Shown here: positions 1-7,178 of the stretch, one piece after another
How positions within the stretch are numbered: position 1 is the stretch's first letter
Layout: every line of letters begins with the position of its first letter
Assembly (NCBI GenBank): GCA_014649355.1
Contig: BMSW01000019.1
Span: 57,992-121,991, forward strand
Direction of reading: 5' to 3'
Source of the DNA: Streptomyces althioticus
Lineage (GTDB): Bacteria > Actinomycetota > Actinomycetes > Streptomycetales > Streptomycetaceae
DNA: 64,000 nt
Program-made: the position numbers and the translations under genes
Notes under the pieces: model-generated
Seen by the model: only the letters and a program-made list of their open reading frames with translations
Database searches by the model: none
Told to the model about the DNA's origin: nothing

Positions 1-1
1 C

Positions 2-529
2 CGCGCCACCGCCCTCGGCGACCGCCTGGGCCCGGTCCTCCTCCAGCTCCCGCCGACCCTCCAGGCCGATCCCGCGCTCCTGGACGCCTGCCTGCGCTGC
101 TTCCCGGAGTCCACCCGGGTGGCCGTCGAACACCGCCACCCGTCCTGGTGGACACCGGACGTCCGCGCGGTCCTGGAGTCACGCGGCGCGGCCCTCTGCT
201 GGGCGGACGTCCTCTCCCGCCCGGTCACCCCGCTGTGGCGCACCACCGACTGGGGGTACGTCCGCTTCCACCAGGGCCGGGCCCACCCCTGGCCGCACTA
301 CGGCCGCCGGTCCCTCCGCACCTGGCTGCACCGCATCACCACGACATGGCCCCAGGAAGCAGACGTCTACGCCTACTTCAACAACGACCCCAACGCGGCA
401 GCGGTCCACAACGCCAGAACACTGACCCGCCTGGGGCACGGGAAACTGCGCGACCAACCCAAACCCTCACACCCCCAGGGGCGCGGGGAACTGCGCGATC
501 CACCCCCACCCACCCGCGGTGAACACTGA
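2..529 (+). CDS. DUF72 family protein, C-terminal part (5' end outside window)
   Basis: The reading frame is already open at base 2, so the gene starts before the window. The visible 175 residues match the C-terminal half of DUF72 (YecE-like) TIM-barrel proteins: the family-typical segment GPVLLQLPP, then VEHRHPSWW and a YAYFNND motif near the end of the fold. Family function is unresolved. The natural end of the domain appears to lie near residue 145 of the visible part (NARTLTRL). The remaining 30 or so residues are encoded by copies of the dispersed GGGGCGCGGGGAACTGCGCGA repeat, giving the duplicated peptides GKLRD and GELRD. The stop codon therefore probably belongs to the repeat and not to the ancestral gene. 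Confidence 0.8.
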   Translation, partial: RATALGDRLGPVLLQLPPTLQADPALLDACLRCFPESTRVAVEHRHPSWWTPDVRAVLESRGAALCWADVLSRPVTPLWRTTDWGYVRFHQGRAHPWPHYGRRSLRTWLHRITTTWPQEADVYAYFNNDPNAAAVHNARTLTRLGHGKLRDQPKPSHPQGRGELRDPPPPTRGEH

Positions 530-640
530 ACGCCGACCCACACCCCCAGGGGCGCGGGGAACTGCGCGATCAGCCCGAACGGACCCGCAGTGAACACTGA
601 ACACCCACCCCCTCAGGGGCGCGAGGAACTGCGCGATCCA
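431..640 (+). repeat. Cluster of four copies of a short GC-rich dispersed repeat
   Basis: Four direct copies of a unit resembling CCCCCAGGGGCGCGGGGAAC followed by TGCGCGAT start near 433 (degenerate), 472, 543 and 609. Each unit holds two small self-complementary parts: CCCC/GGGG and CGCG-GGGAACTG-CGCG. Spacing is about 65-70 bases, and the DNA between copies is also partly repeated (CACCCGCGGTGAACACTGAA). The first two copies lie inside the 3' end of the DUF72 reading frame. Related copies occur in inverse orientation at 26508-26624 and forward at 53891-53920. The role is unknown; a bidirectional terminator or a mobile mini-repeat is possible. Confidence 0.85.
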
Positions 641-670
641 CCCCCACCCACCCGCGGTGGACACGGGACG

Positions 671-1036
671 TCACCGAAAAGCGGCCCGCAGGGCATCCCG
701 CACCGCGGCCACCGCCGCCTCCTCCCCCACCCCCAGCCTCCGAGCCCGCTCAGCGAAAACCGCCGCCGCCGCGGCGACCTCCCTCTCCGCCGCCGCCCCA
801 GCGGCAGCGACCACCGTTCCGTTCCGCCCCCGCGTCTCGATCACCCCGTCCGCCTCCAGCGCCCGGTACGCCTTGGCGACCGTGTTCGCCGCGAGGCCGA
901 GCGTCTCGGCCAGCCCCCGCACGGTGGGCAGCCGGTACCCCACCGGCAGTTTCCCCGACCGCGCCTGCTCGGCGATCTGTGCCCGCACCTGCTCGTAAGG
1001 CGGTGTTCCGTCCTGGATGTGGATCCGTACAGTCAC
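671..1036 (-). CDS. GntR family transcriptional regulator (YtrA-like, short)
   Basis: About 121 residues. An N-terminal winged-helix GntR domain fills residues 5-75, with the characteristic PPYEQVRAQIA opening, a LPTVRGLAETLGLAANTVAKAY recognition region (residues about 37-58), and a wing ending GVIETRGRNGTVV. The short Ala/Glu/Arg-rich helical tail has no room for a large effector domain, which fits the YtrA subfamily. The GTG at 1036 fits the usual start a few residues before the fold. An upstream GTG at 1054 is in frame but sits directly on a G-run with no spacer. The gene is divergent from the acetyltransferase at 1132, so the 95-base gap probably holds both promoters. The ligand is unknown. 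Confidence 0.8.
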   Translation of the reverse strand: MTVRIHIQDGTPPYEQVRAQIAEQARSGKLPVGYRLPTVRGLAETLGLAANTVAKAYRALEADGVIETRGRNGTVVAAAGAAAEREVAAAAAVFAERARRLGVGEEAAVAAVRDALRAAFR

Positions 1037-1131
1037 GCCGTGATTCTCGCGCACCCCCGCCCCGGAGGCCGCATCGCCGGCCGCGGAAAATGGGAGGCAC
1101 CCCGCCGCACCACCTCGTAGCGTGCCCTCAC

Positions 1132-2064
1132 ATGACAGTGACCGTCCGCGATCTGCGCCCCGACGCCCGCGCCGACCTGGAGGGCTTCGCCCGCGTACGC
1201 CACGCGGCGCTGCCGTTCATCCTGGTCACCCCCGCATCCCTGGCCCACGACCTCACCCGCATGGACCCCGACGCCCACTACCGCCCGCTCGTGGCGGTGG
1301 ACGACGACGGCGAGGTGATCGGCACGGCCCAGGTGCACCTGGTGCACGACAGCACCGTGCCCGGCCAGGGCAACGTCAACATCTACGTGCACCCCCGGCA
1401 CACGCGCCGGGGCGCCGGGACGCTGCTGCTGCGCGCCGCCGAGGCGCATCTGACCGCGCACGGGGCGACCCGGCTGCTGGCCTGGGTGCTGGACGAGCCC
1501 GGCAACCGCGCCTTCGCCGAGCTGCACGGCTACCGGGCGAGCCGCGCCGCGCACTTCCTGCGCCTGGACCTGGCGCACCGCGAACTGCCCCCGCTCCAGG
1601 ACCCGCCGCCCGGGGTGGAGCTGCGGCCGGGGTCCGCCTACGCCGACGACCCACGCCCGCTGTTCGAGCTGGACGCGGAGACCACGGCGGACGAGCCGAG
1701 CGACGTGGACATGGAGTTCACCGACTACGAGGCGTGGCTCAGGGAGACCTGGCGGCATCCGCTGTTCGACGCGGAGCTGACCACGGTGGCCGTGGTCGAC
1801 GGCCGGCCCGCCGCGTTCACGGCGGCCCGCACCGACGGCGGCACCCGGTACGCCACGGGCATGACCGGCACGGCCCGCGCCCACCGCGGGCGGGGTCTGG
1901 CGAAGCTCGCGAAGAACGACTCGCTGCACCGGGCCCGCGCGGCCGGGTACACGGAGGCCTTCACGGGCAACGACACGGGAAACGAGCCGATGATCGCGAT
2001 CAACAAATGGTTCGGCTACGAGCTGTGCGGGACGGAGGTGCGGTATGTCCGCGAAGTCGGCTGA
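1132..2064 (+). CDS. Two-domain GNAT acetyltransferase
   Basis: 310 residues forming two tandem GNAT folds. The first has a motif A variant RRGAGTLLL at residues 92-100. The second has HRGRGLAKLAK near residues 255-265, followed by a GNDTGNEPMIAINKWFGYE C-terminal motif typical of the second half of mycothiol-synthase-like double GNAT proteins. It presumably transfers an acetyl group from acetyl-CoA to a small amine; the substrate cannot be read from the sequence. The ATG at 1132 is chosen because the fold begins at once (MTVTVRDLRPD), and the upstream in-frame sequence is non-protein-like. The stop overlaps the next gene's start by 20 bases, indicating a two-gene operon. Confidence 0.85.
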   Translation: MTVTVRDLRPDARADLEGFARVRHAALPFILVTPASLAHDLTRMDPDAHYRPLVAVDDDGEVIGTAQVHLVHDSTVPGQGNVNIYVHPRHTRRGAGTLLLRAAEAHLTAHGATRLLAWVLDEPGNRAFAELHGYRASRAAHFLRLDLAHRELPPLQDPPPGVELRPGSAYADDPRPLFELDAETTADEPSDVDMEFTDYEAWLRETWRHPLFDAELTTVAVVDGRPAAFTAARTDGGTRYATGMTGTARAHRGRGLAKLAKNDSLHRARAAGYTEAFTGNDTGNEPMIAINKWFGYELCGTEVRYVREVG

Positions 2065-2545
2065 CGGACCGGCGACGGTCGAGGTGGTACTGGTCAAGGC
2101 GGGCCGCACGAAGATCAGTTACCCGGCGGAGCTGCTCGCCGACGACGGCACCAGGGTGAGCGTGCGCGCCCCGTGGGCGGGTGAGGGCGTGCGCGACTTC
2201 GGCTTCGTGCGGTTCGAGCCCGGGGACGTCTTCACGGAGCACTACTGGCGGGACCGCTGGTACTCCGTGAAGGAGGTGCGCGCCGCCGGGGGCGCGCTCA
2301 AGGGCCACTACTGCGACGTCACCCGCCCGGCCGAGCTGTCCGGGGGCCGCCTGGTCGTGGAGGACCTCGACCTGGACCTGTGGGTCTCCGCCGACGGCAC
2401 GGACGTACGGCGGCTGGACGAGGACGAGTTCGCGGAGAGCGGCCTGGCCGCCCGGGACCCGGGCGCGGCGGCGGCCGCGGTGGCGGCTCTCGACGAACTG
2501 GACGCCCTGGCCCGGGGGGCGGGTCTGGGCACCCTGCTCGCCTGA
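2045..2545 (+). CDS. DUF402 domain-containing protein
   Basis: 166 residues. The central part, with GVRDFGFVRFEPGDVFTEHY, RDRWYSVKEV and GHYCDVTRP, is typical of the DUF402 fold (FomD / nucleoside-diphosphatase-like beta barrel). The conserved YCDVTRP-type segment and later acidic DLDLDLWVSADG region carry the aspartates that bind metal in characterised family members. Hydrolysis of a nucleoside diphosphate or nucleotidyl-phosphonate is therefore plausible, but it is a family inference. The start lies inside the end of the acetyltransferase gene, which implies translational coupling. The gene converges with the methyltransferase at 2567, leaving only 21 bases. Confidence 0.8.
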   Translation: MSAKSADGPATVEVVLVKAGRTKISYPAELLADDGTRVSVRAPWAGEGVRDFGFVRFEPGDVFTEHYWRDRWYSVKEVRAAGGALKGHYCDVTRPAELSGGRLVVEDLDLDLWVSADGTDVRRLDEDEFAESGLAARDPGAAAAAVAALDELDALARGAGLGTLLA

Positions 2546-2566
2546 GGGACCCTTGGGGCCCGGGGG

Positions 2567-3187
2567 TCAGTCCCGCAGGGCCACCACCGCGTACCGCTCG
2601 TCGTCGACCTCCCGCCCCCACAGCGCCGGGTCCCCGGACAGCCGCTCCACGCGCACCCGGGCGGTGAGCGGGGCGAGGAGGGCGGAGAGCCGGTCCGCGG
2701 GTATGCCGGCCGGGCTCACCGTCCCCCACACGCCCTCGACCAGCACCAGCCGGCCGCCAGGACGCAGCAGGTCGCGCCAGCGCCGCAGCACCTTGTCCGG
2801 CTCGGGCAGCGTCCACAGCACGTGCCGCACGAGGACGGCGTCGTACCGCTCGCCGTCGACGGGCGGGCGGGCGGCGTCCCCGGTGAGGAACACCGCGTGC
2901 CGCCCGGCGAGCTTCTGCCGGGCCAGCTCCACCATGGCCGGGGAGCTGTCCACTCCGGTGACCCGGTGGCCCTGCTCGGCGGCGAGGAGGGAGAGGCTGC
3001 CGGTGCCGCAGCCGAGGTCGAGGACGTCGCCGGGCCGTCCTGGCAGCCACTCCTTCAGTCGCGCGGCCCAGGCGGCGCGCACCTCGGGGTCGCGCAGGCC
3101 GTGGTCCGGCTCCTCGTCGAAGGTGGCAGCCCGCGCGTCCCAGTCGGTGCCGCCGGCATCCGTCCCGTCACCGTGATCCGTGGTCAT
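2567..3187 (-). CDS. Class I SAM-dependent methyltransferase
   Basis: 206 residues with a standard Rossmann methyltransferase core: motif I DLGCGTGS at residues 57-64, an acidic VTGVDSS strand (motif II) and RPGGRLVLVEG (post-motif). The N-terminal WDARAATFDEEPDHGLRDPEVRAAW resembles UbiE/Methyltransf_11 small-molecule enzymes. The substrate is unknown. The ATG at 3187 is preceded by a short divergent promoter region shared with the 44-residue gene at 3326. Confidence 0.85.
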   Translation of the reverse strand: MTTDHGDGTDAGGTDWDARAATFDEEPDHGLRDPEVRAAWAARLKEWLPGRPGDVLDLGCGTGSLSLLAAEQGHRVTGVDSSPAMVELARQKLAGRHAVFLTGDAARPPVDGERYDAVLVRHVLWTLPEPDKVLRRWRDLLRPGGRLVLVEGVWGTVSPAGIPADRLSALLAPLTARVRVERLSGDPALWGREVDDERYAVVALRD

Positions 3188-3325
3188 GGGATCAGGGTGA
3201 CACCTGCCACTGACAGTCGATTGGTGACCGGGGCCACAGACACGACGGGACGGATGAGGAACTTTCCCCCGAAAGGTTCACCGCCGTGGGAACGGGTGAC
3301 CCGGTGGGCCTTCGAGGAGGCAGCC

Positions 3326-3460
3326 ATGCGCCGCGTCACCGTGCCGAAGCCCTCGAGGAGGACGGACGCCCGCCGGGTCCGTGAGGAGGCCGACGAGCGT
3401 CCCGCGGAGCGCCCCGAGGTCCGCAAGGACGTCGCCCGCACCTGGTGGCCCGACGGCTGA
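3326..3460 (+). CDS. Small basic hypothetical protein (44 aa)
   Basis: A 44-codon reading frame preceded by a near-perfect ribosome binding site (GAGGAGG at 3314-3320, five bases before ATG). The product is highly charged, rich in Arg, Glu and Pro (about a quarter arginine), and ends TWWPDG. No hydrophobic segment or known domain is visible. The Shine-Dalgarno match and the orderly third-position G/C bias argue that it is translated. It lies between divergent and convergent neighbours, so it has its own promoter in the 138 bases upstream. Function unknown. Confidence 0.6.
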   Translation: MRRVTVPKPSRRTDARRVREEADERPAERPEVRKDVARTWWPDG

Positions 3461-3472
3461 ACGCCCCGCGGG

Positions 3473-3943
3473 TCAGTCCAGCCGCTTGCGGTAGTGGATC
3501 CGGTCGTACGGGCCGGTCGTACGGCGCTCCACGGTCTCGTAGCCGAGCCGCGGGTAGATCTTCTGGTTCTCCCACATCATGGCGTTCGTGAAGAGCCGGA
3601 TCTCGGGCAGTCCGAGCGCCCGCGCCCGGACTTCCGCGAACTCCAGCAGCAGCCGTCCGAGTCCGGCGCCCTGCGCGTCGGGGAGGACGGCGACGGTGTC
3701 CAGGTACAGGTGGTCCGCGCGGGGCTCCAGCACGACGAGGCCGGCCACGCGCGCGGTCCCGCCGTTGTCCGGGAGTTCCGCGACGAACACCCGGCCCGCG
3801 GCCACGTTCGCCGCGTGGTCCGCCTCCATGGGCGCCGGCACCACGCCGATGCGGGCGACGTAGGGCCGGAAGGCCGCGTCGACCACCGCCCTCACCTCCG
3901 GTACGTCGGCGGCGACGGCCGGCCTGATCCGTGCGTTCGTCAT
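3473..3943 (-). CDS. GNAT family N-acetyltransferase
   Basis: 156 residues, a single GNAT domain. The acetyl-CoA binding loop is AQGAGLGRLLL at residues 90-100, and the final strand region NQKIYPRLGYETVERR is typical of the family. The N-terminal IRPAVAADVPEVRAVVDAAF is the usual first strand and helix. The ATG at 3943 is chosen; the longer upstream extension is not protein-like. It is divergent from the AA10 gene. Substrate unknown. Confidence 0.85.
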   Translation of the reverse strand: MTNARIRPAVAADVPEVRAVVDAAFRPYVARIGVVPAPMEADHAANVAAGRVFVAELPDNGGTARVAGLVVLEPRADHLYLDTVAVLPDAQGAGLGRLLLEFAEVRARALGLPEIRLFTNAMMWENQKIYPRLGYETVERRTTGPYDRIHYRKRLD

Positions 3944-4125
3944 GCGCGCACGCTCCCTACCTGATCCCAGTCCGAACGCTCCCTTAAAGCGACCATAAGG
4001 ATCTCCCCGTACCGCCCTCACCGGGCGATTTCCGGGTTTCCCGGGGCTAGTTTCTGAGCCACCCCCACGGGATCCCCCCGGGGTCTCCGCCTGAGATCCG
4101 CTGTTCGCCGAGGAGTTGCTGCCCC

Positions 4126-5166
4126 ATGTCCGCACGCCGCAAGGCCGCTGCCGCCGTCATTGGTCTCGCCCCGCTCGCCCTCACCGGACTGGCCGCCGCG
4201 CCGGCCGCCGCCCACGGTTCGATGGGCGACCCGGTCAGCCGGGTCTTCCAGTGCTTCGGCGAGGGGCCGGAGAGCCCGACGTCGGAGGCGTGCAAGGCGG
4301 CCGTCGCGGCCGGCGGCACCCAGGCGCTGTACGACTGGAACGGCGTCCGCATCGGTGACGCGGGCGGACGTCACCAGGAGTTGATCCCGGACGGCAAGCT
4401 GTGCAGCGCCGGCAACGAGGCGTTCAAGGGCCTCGACCTGGCGCGCGCCGACTGGCCGGCGACGAGCGTGTCCGGCGGCGACCACACCTTCAAGTACCGG
4501 GTGACGGCCCCGCACAAGGGCACCTTCACGGTGTACATCACCAAGCCCGGCTACGACCCGGCCCAGCCGCTGGCCTGGAACGACCTGGATCTGGCCAACC
4601 CGGTGGCGACGTCCACCGACCCGGCCGCGGTCGACGGCTTCTACACCTTCTCCGGCACCCTTCCGGAGCGCTCCGGGCAGCACCTGCTGTACGCGGTCTG
4701 GCAGCGGTCGGACAGCCCGGAGGCGTTCTACTCCTGCTCGGACGTCACCTTCGGCGGCGCCCAGGCGGGCGGTGGCGCGGCCGGCGGCGGCGGGACGGCG
4801 GACCAGGGCGGCGAGGCGGAGCAGGACGAGGACGCCGCGGGTGGCGACGCCCCGAAGGAGGCGCCCGCCCCGGCGCCGTCCGCCTCCACCCCGTCCCAGG
4901 AGCAGATCGAGGCCGGCGCCGGGAAGTCGACGGTCGAGAACCACGGGCACGGTGACGACGACCCCGCCACCACGGCCGACCCGGTCGCCGCGGACACCGG
5001 CAACCAGCTGAAGGCGGCCGGCGGCGGGCAGAACCTGGCGGAGACCGGCGGCGACGCGAACACGCCGTACCTGATGGTCGGCGGCGCCGCGGCGCTGGCG
5101 CTCGGCTCGGCCGCGCTGTTCGCCTCCGCGCGGCGGCGCACGGCGGCCGGACGCCACGGCCGCTGA
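4126..5166 (+). CDS. Secreted, cell-wall-anchored AA10 lytic polysaccharide monooxygenase
   Basis: 346 residues. A Sec signal peptide (residues 1-29, ending APAAA) is followed by HGSMGDPVSR, so cleavage exposes His30 as the N-terminal copper ligand. The second histidine of the copper brace is His120 (GGDHTFKY). The AA10 domain ends near residue 205 (SCSDVTF). A 95-residue Pro/Ala/Glu-rich linker leads to LAETG at 304-308, a hydrophobic segment and RRR, a sortase sorting signal. It should oxidatively cleave chitin or cellulose while attached to peptidoglycan. The GAGGAG site at 4110-4115 supports this start. The wall anchor replaces the carbohydrate-binding module seen in many secreted relatives. 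Which polysaccharide is used is not decided. Confidence 0.9.
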   Translation: MSARRKAAAAVIGLAPLALTGLAAAPAAAHGSMGDPVSRVFQCFGEGPESPTSEACKAAVAAGGTQALYDWNGVRIGDAGGRHQELIPDGKLCSAGNEAFKGLDLARADWPATSVSGGDHTFKYRVTAPHKGTFTVYITKPGYDPAQPLAWNDLDLANPVATSTDPAAVDGFYTFSGTLPERSGQHLLYAVWQRSDSPEAFYSCSDVTFGGAQAGGGAAGGGGTADQGGEAEQDEDAAGGDAPKEAPAPAPSASTPSQEQIEAGAGKSTVENHGHGDDDPATTADPVAADTGNQLKAAGGGQNLAETGGDANTPYLMVGGAAALALGSAALFASARRRTAAGRHGR

Positions 5167-5173
5167 ACCGGCG

Positions 5174-5214
5174 GCGGGTCCCTGTCCGGCGGCTCAGGCC
5201 GGACAGGGACCCGC
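5174..5214. terminator. Bidirectional terminator between AA10 and lipase genes
   Basis: A perfect 16-bp inverted repeat, GCGGGTCCCTGTCCGG at 5174-5189 and its complement at 5199-5214, with a 9-base loop, lies between two convergent stop codons. A short T-run (TGTTTCT) follows on the plus strand. Confidence 0.85.
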
Positions 5215-5240
5215 TGTTTCTCACCTCGCGGTGACTCGTG

Positions 5241-6104
5241 TCAGCTGAACGCGGAGGCGCAGGTGGTGCGTTTCGCGCGGTCCGGGTCGAGGGCGTTGGC
5301 CACCTCGTGGAAGGCGATCCGGTCGAGCAGCCCGATGGCCAGGTGCTCGGACAGGTCGACCGCGCAGAGGTCCTGGAGGAGGACGTTGCGGACGTTCGGC
5401 CCGGTCAGGAAGGCACTGCGGTACGGGGTGACGACCTGGTCGTACTTGGTGGCGATGACGGTGTAGCGGACGCCGGGGACGGTGTCGCCGCCCGCGTTGA
5501 GCTTGGTGAGGAAGGCGGAGCCGGCGATCTGGTCGGCGAGGGCGGGGGTGGCGCTGCTGAGGAGGTCCTCGGCACCGGGGAAGTAGGGCAGCAGCGCGGT
5601 GAGACCGCTGAGCGTCGTGCCGTGGTTGCTGGGGGCGATACCGACGAGGGCGTTCACCTCGGCGGCGCCGCCGAGGAACTTGAGGTAGTAGCGGGGCATC
5701 ATGCCGCCCTGGGAGTGGCCGACGATGTCGACCTTCGCGGCGCCGGTCGCGGCGCGCACCCGGTCGATGTAGGCGTCGAGCTGCTCGGCGGACTTCTCGA
5801 CGGGGCCCAGGCCGTGGAAGAAGGGGACGCCGGGGAGCCGGCCGTAGTCCAGGGAGAAGACGCAGTAGCCGCGGTTCTTCAAGTAGGGCGCGAGGCCCAG
5901 CCAGTTGTCGACGGAGTTGCCGAGGGTGCCGTGGACCAGGACGACGGGGCGGGGGTGGGCGGCGGAGGGCTTGCAGGTGAAGTCGTTCCAGCCGGAGCTG
6001 GGTGCGGCGGCGGCCTGCGCGCCCGAGGCGGCGGGGGCGGTGACGGCGACCGCGGCCAGCAGGAACGCGGCCAGCGGTCTGATCACCCGCTTCCAGGGCA
6101 GCAT
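5241..6104 (-). CDS. Secreted lipase, alpha/beta-hydrolase (lipase class 2 / EstA type)
   Basis: 287 residues with a signal peptide of about 34 residues (basic start, hydrophobic core, AQAAAA). The mature part has the oxyanion motif VLVHGTLG (56-63) and nucleophile elbow GHSQGG (129-134, Ser131), followed by the family segment PRYYLKFLGGA. The acid and histidine fall in the C-terminal part, with a candidate His near LSEHLAIGL or AFHEVANAL. Cysteines C44, C81 and two later ones suggest disulfides, as in other secreted Streptomyces lipases. It should hydrolyse acylglycerols outside the cell. Two direct repeats in its promoter region (6186-6229) may bind a regulator. It is convergent with the AA10 gene. 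Confidence 0.88.
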   Translation of the reverse strand: MLPWKRVIRPLAAFLLAAVAVTAPAASGAQAAAAPSSGWNDFTCKPSAAHPRPVVLVHGTLGNSVDNWLGLAPYLKNRGYCVFSLDYGRLPGVPFFHGLGPVEKSAEQLDAYIDRVRAATGAAKVDIVGHSQGGMMPRYYLKFLGGAAEVNALVGIAPSNHGTTLSGLTALLPYFPGAEDLLSSATPALADQIAGSAFLTKLNAGGDTVPGVRYTVIATKYDQVVTPYRSAFLTGPNVRNVLLQDLCAVDLSEHLAIGLLDRIAFHEVANALDPDRAKRTTCASAFS

Positions 6105-6185
6105 CGTGTGATCTCCTTGCGGCTCAAGGGGAAGGGTGGGGTCCTACGCCCTGTGATCCGGATCACGGGATGCTGTTCACCCATC

Positions 6186-6229
6186 AAGTTACGGGCGAGT
6201 AGAGAAAGCCGGGAAGTTACGGGTCGGTA
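6186..6229. promoter_or_regulatory. Direct repeat AAGTTACGGG..GTA upstream of the lipase gene
   Basis: AAGTTACGGGCGAGTA (6186-6201) recurs as AAGTTACGGGTCGGTA (6214-6229), 28 bases apart, about 80-125 bases before the lipase start. The second copy also approximates an inverted repeat, TTAC-N6-GTAA. The spacing near three helical turns is consistent with a regulator binding twice on one face. The regulator is not identified. Confidence 0.4.
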
Positions 6230-6278
6230 AAAAATCCCGTCAACGGCCCGCGATCACCCGCCGGGACCTGATAGGGCC

Positions 6279-6725
6279 TCACCAAGCGGGACGAATCGCC
6301 CCGTCGGGCGCGATGCGCAGCAACTGCGCCCCCAGCGCCCGCACTTCGGACTCCCCGAGCGCCTCGCTCCAGACGCGCACGGCCTCCGCCGCCGCCTCCT
6401 CGGCCGCCCGGGTGCAGGCCCGCCCCGCCTCGGTGAGCACGACCAGCCGCGCCCGCGCGTCCGCGGGGTGCGGGCGGCGTTCGGCGAACCCCTTGCGCAC
6501 GAGCTCGTCGACGAGCTGGCTCGCGGCCTGCTTGGTCACCCCGAGGTGAGTCGCGAGGTCGGTGACGGTCGCGCCGTCCGGGGCGAGCCGGGTGAAGGCG
6601 AAGCCGTGCGCGGGCCGCAGCCCCTCGAACCCCCGGGCGACGACGCCCTCATGGATCCGCCGGGTCAGCTCGCCGGCGACGGCGAGCACGGCGGCGGACA
6701 GGGCCATGGCCTCGGAGTTCTCCAC
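6279..6725 (-). CDS. MarR family transcriptional regulator
   Basis: 148 residues. A MarR winged helix spans the middle: VTDLATHLGVTKQAASQLVDELVRKGFAERRPHP contains the recognition helix and the start of the wing. DARARLVVLTEAGR is the wing end typical of the family. The GTG at 6725 (VENSEAMALS) is chosen, because the longer frame runs through the intergenic operator-like sequence. It is divergent from the cupin gene at 6794. The 68-base gap contains palindromes that are probably its operator, suggesting autorepression together with control of the cupin. Ligand unknown. Confidence 0.85.
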   Translation of the reverse strand: MENSEAMALSAAVLAVAGELTRRIHEGVVARGFEGLRPAHGFAFTRLAPDGATVTDLATHLGVTKQAASQLVDELVRKGFAERRPHPADARARLVVLTEAGRACTRAAEEAAAEAVRVWSEALGESEVRALGAQLLRIAPDGAIRPAW

Positions 6726-6740
6726 GCGGCCATTGAAGCA

Positions 6741-6768
6741 CTTGACCCGAATAGTCAAGCTGCTTGAC
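6741..6768. promoter_or_regulatory. Candidate MarR operator (overlapping palindromes)
   Basis: GTCAAGC-T-GCTTGAC at 6754-6768 is a perfect 7-bp inverted repeat. CTTGAC (6741-6746) also pairs with GTCAAG (6754-6759). So three alternating CTTGAC half-sites lie between the divergent MarR and cupin genes, where they can occlude both promoters. TTGAC within them can also act as a -35 hexamer. The link to this MarR protein is inferred from position. Confidence 0.6.
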
Positions 6769-6793
6769 CAAACCCCCGACACGGAGGTCCGCC

Positions 6794-7168
6794 ATGCCCG
6801 TCGTCCGCCCGTCCGACGCCGTCGTCCACGAGATGCACGGCGCCCGTTTCGTCCCGTACGCCACCCCCGCGACCGGCAGCAGGGAGCTGTGCGCCTGGCG
6901 GGGCGAGATCCCCGCCGGCACCCGGGCGCCCGCGCACACCGTCAGCCGTGAGGAGATCTTCCACCTGCTCGTCGGCGAACTGCTGATCACCCTCGACGGC
7001 ACCCCGCACCGGATCACCGCCGGCGACACCGTGATCGTCAACGCCGGCGCGACGCTCGCCGTGGAGAATCCTGCCGCCGAGCCCGCCGTCTCGTGGGTGA
7101 CCACCTCCCAGGGCCTGGAGGCGACGCTCGCCGACGGCACGCGCATCGCGCCGCCGTGGGCCAACTGA
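6794..7168 (+). CDS. Cupin domain protein
   Basis: 124 residues, essentially one cupin_2 beta barrel. The first cupin motif region is PAGTRAPAHTVSREEIFHLLVGEL (metal-ligand candidates are His48, Glu54 and His57). The second is TAGDTVIVNAGATLAVEN, in which the usual His is replaced, so metal binding may be weak or absent. GGAGG at 6783-6787 sets the ATG at 6794. It is divergent from the MarR gene and probably under its control. The substrate is unknown; it may be a small dioxygenase or isomerase-like enzyme, or a sensor protein. Confidence 0.8.
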   Translation: MPVVRPSDAVVHEMHGARFVPYATPATGSRELCAWRGEIPAGTRAPAHTVSREEIFHLLVGELLITLDGTPHRITAGDTVIVNAGATLAVENPAAEPAVSWVTTSQGLEATLADGTRIAPPWAN

Positions 7169-7178
7169 TCTCGCGGGC

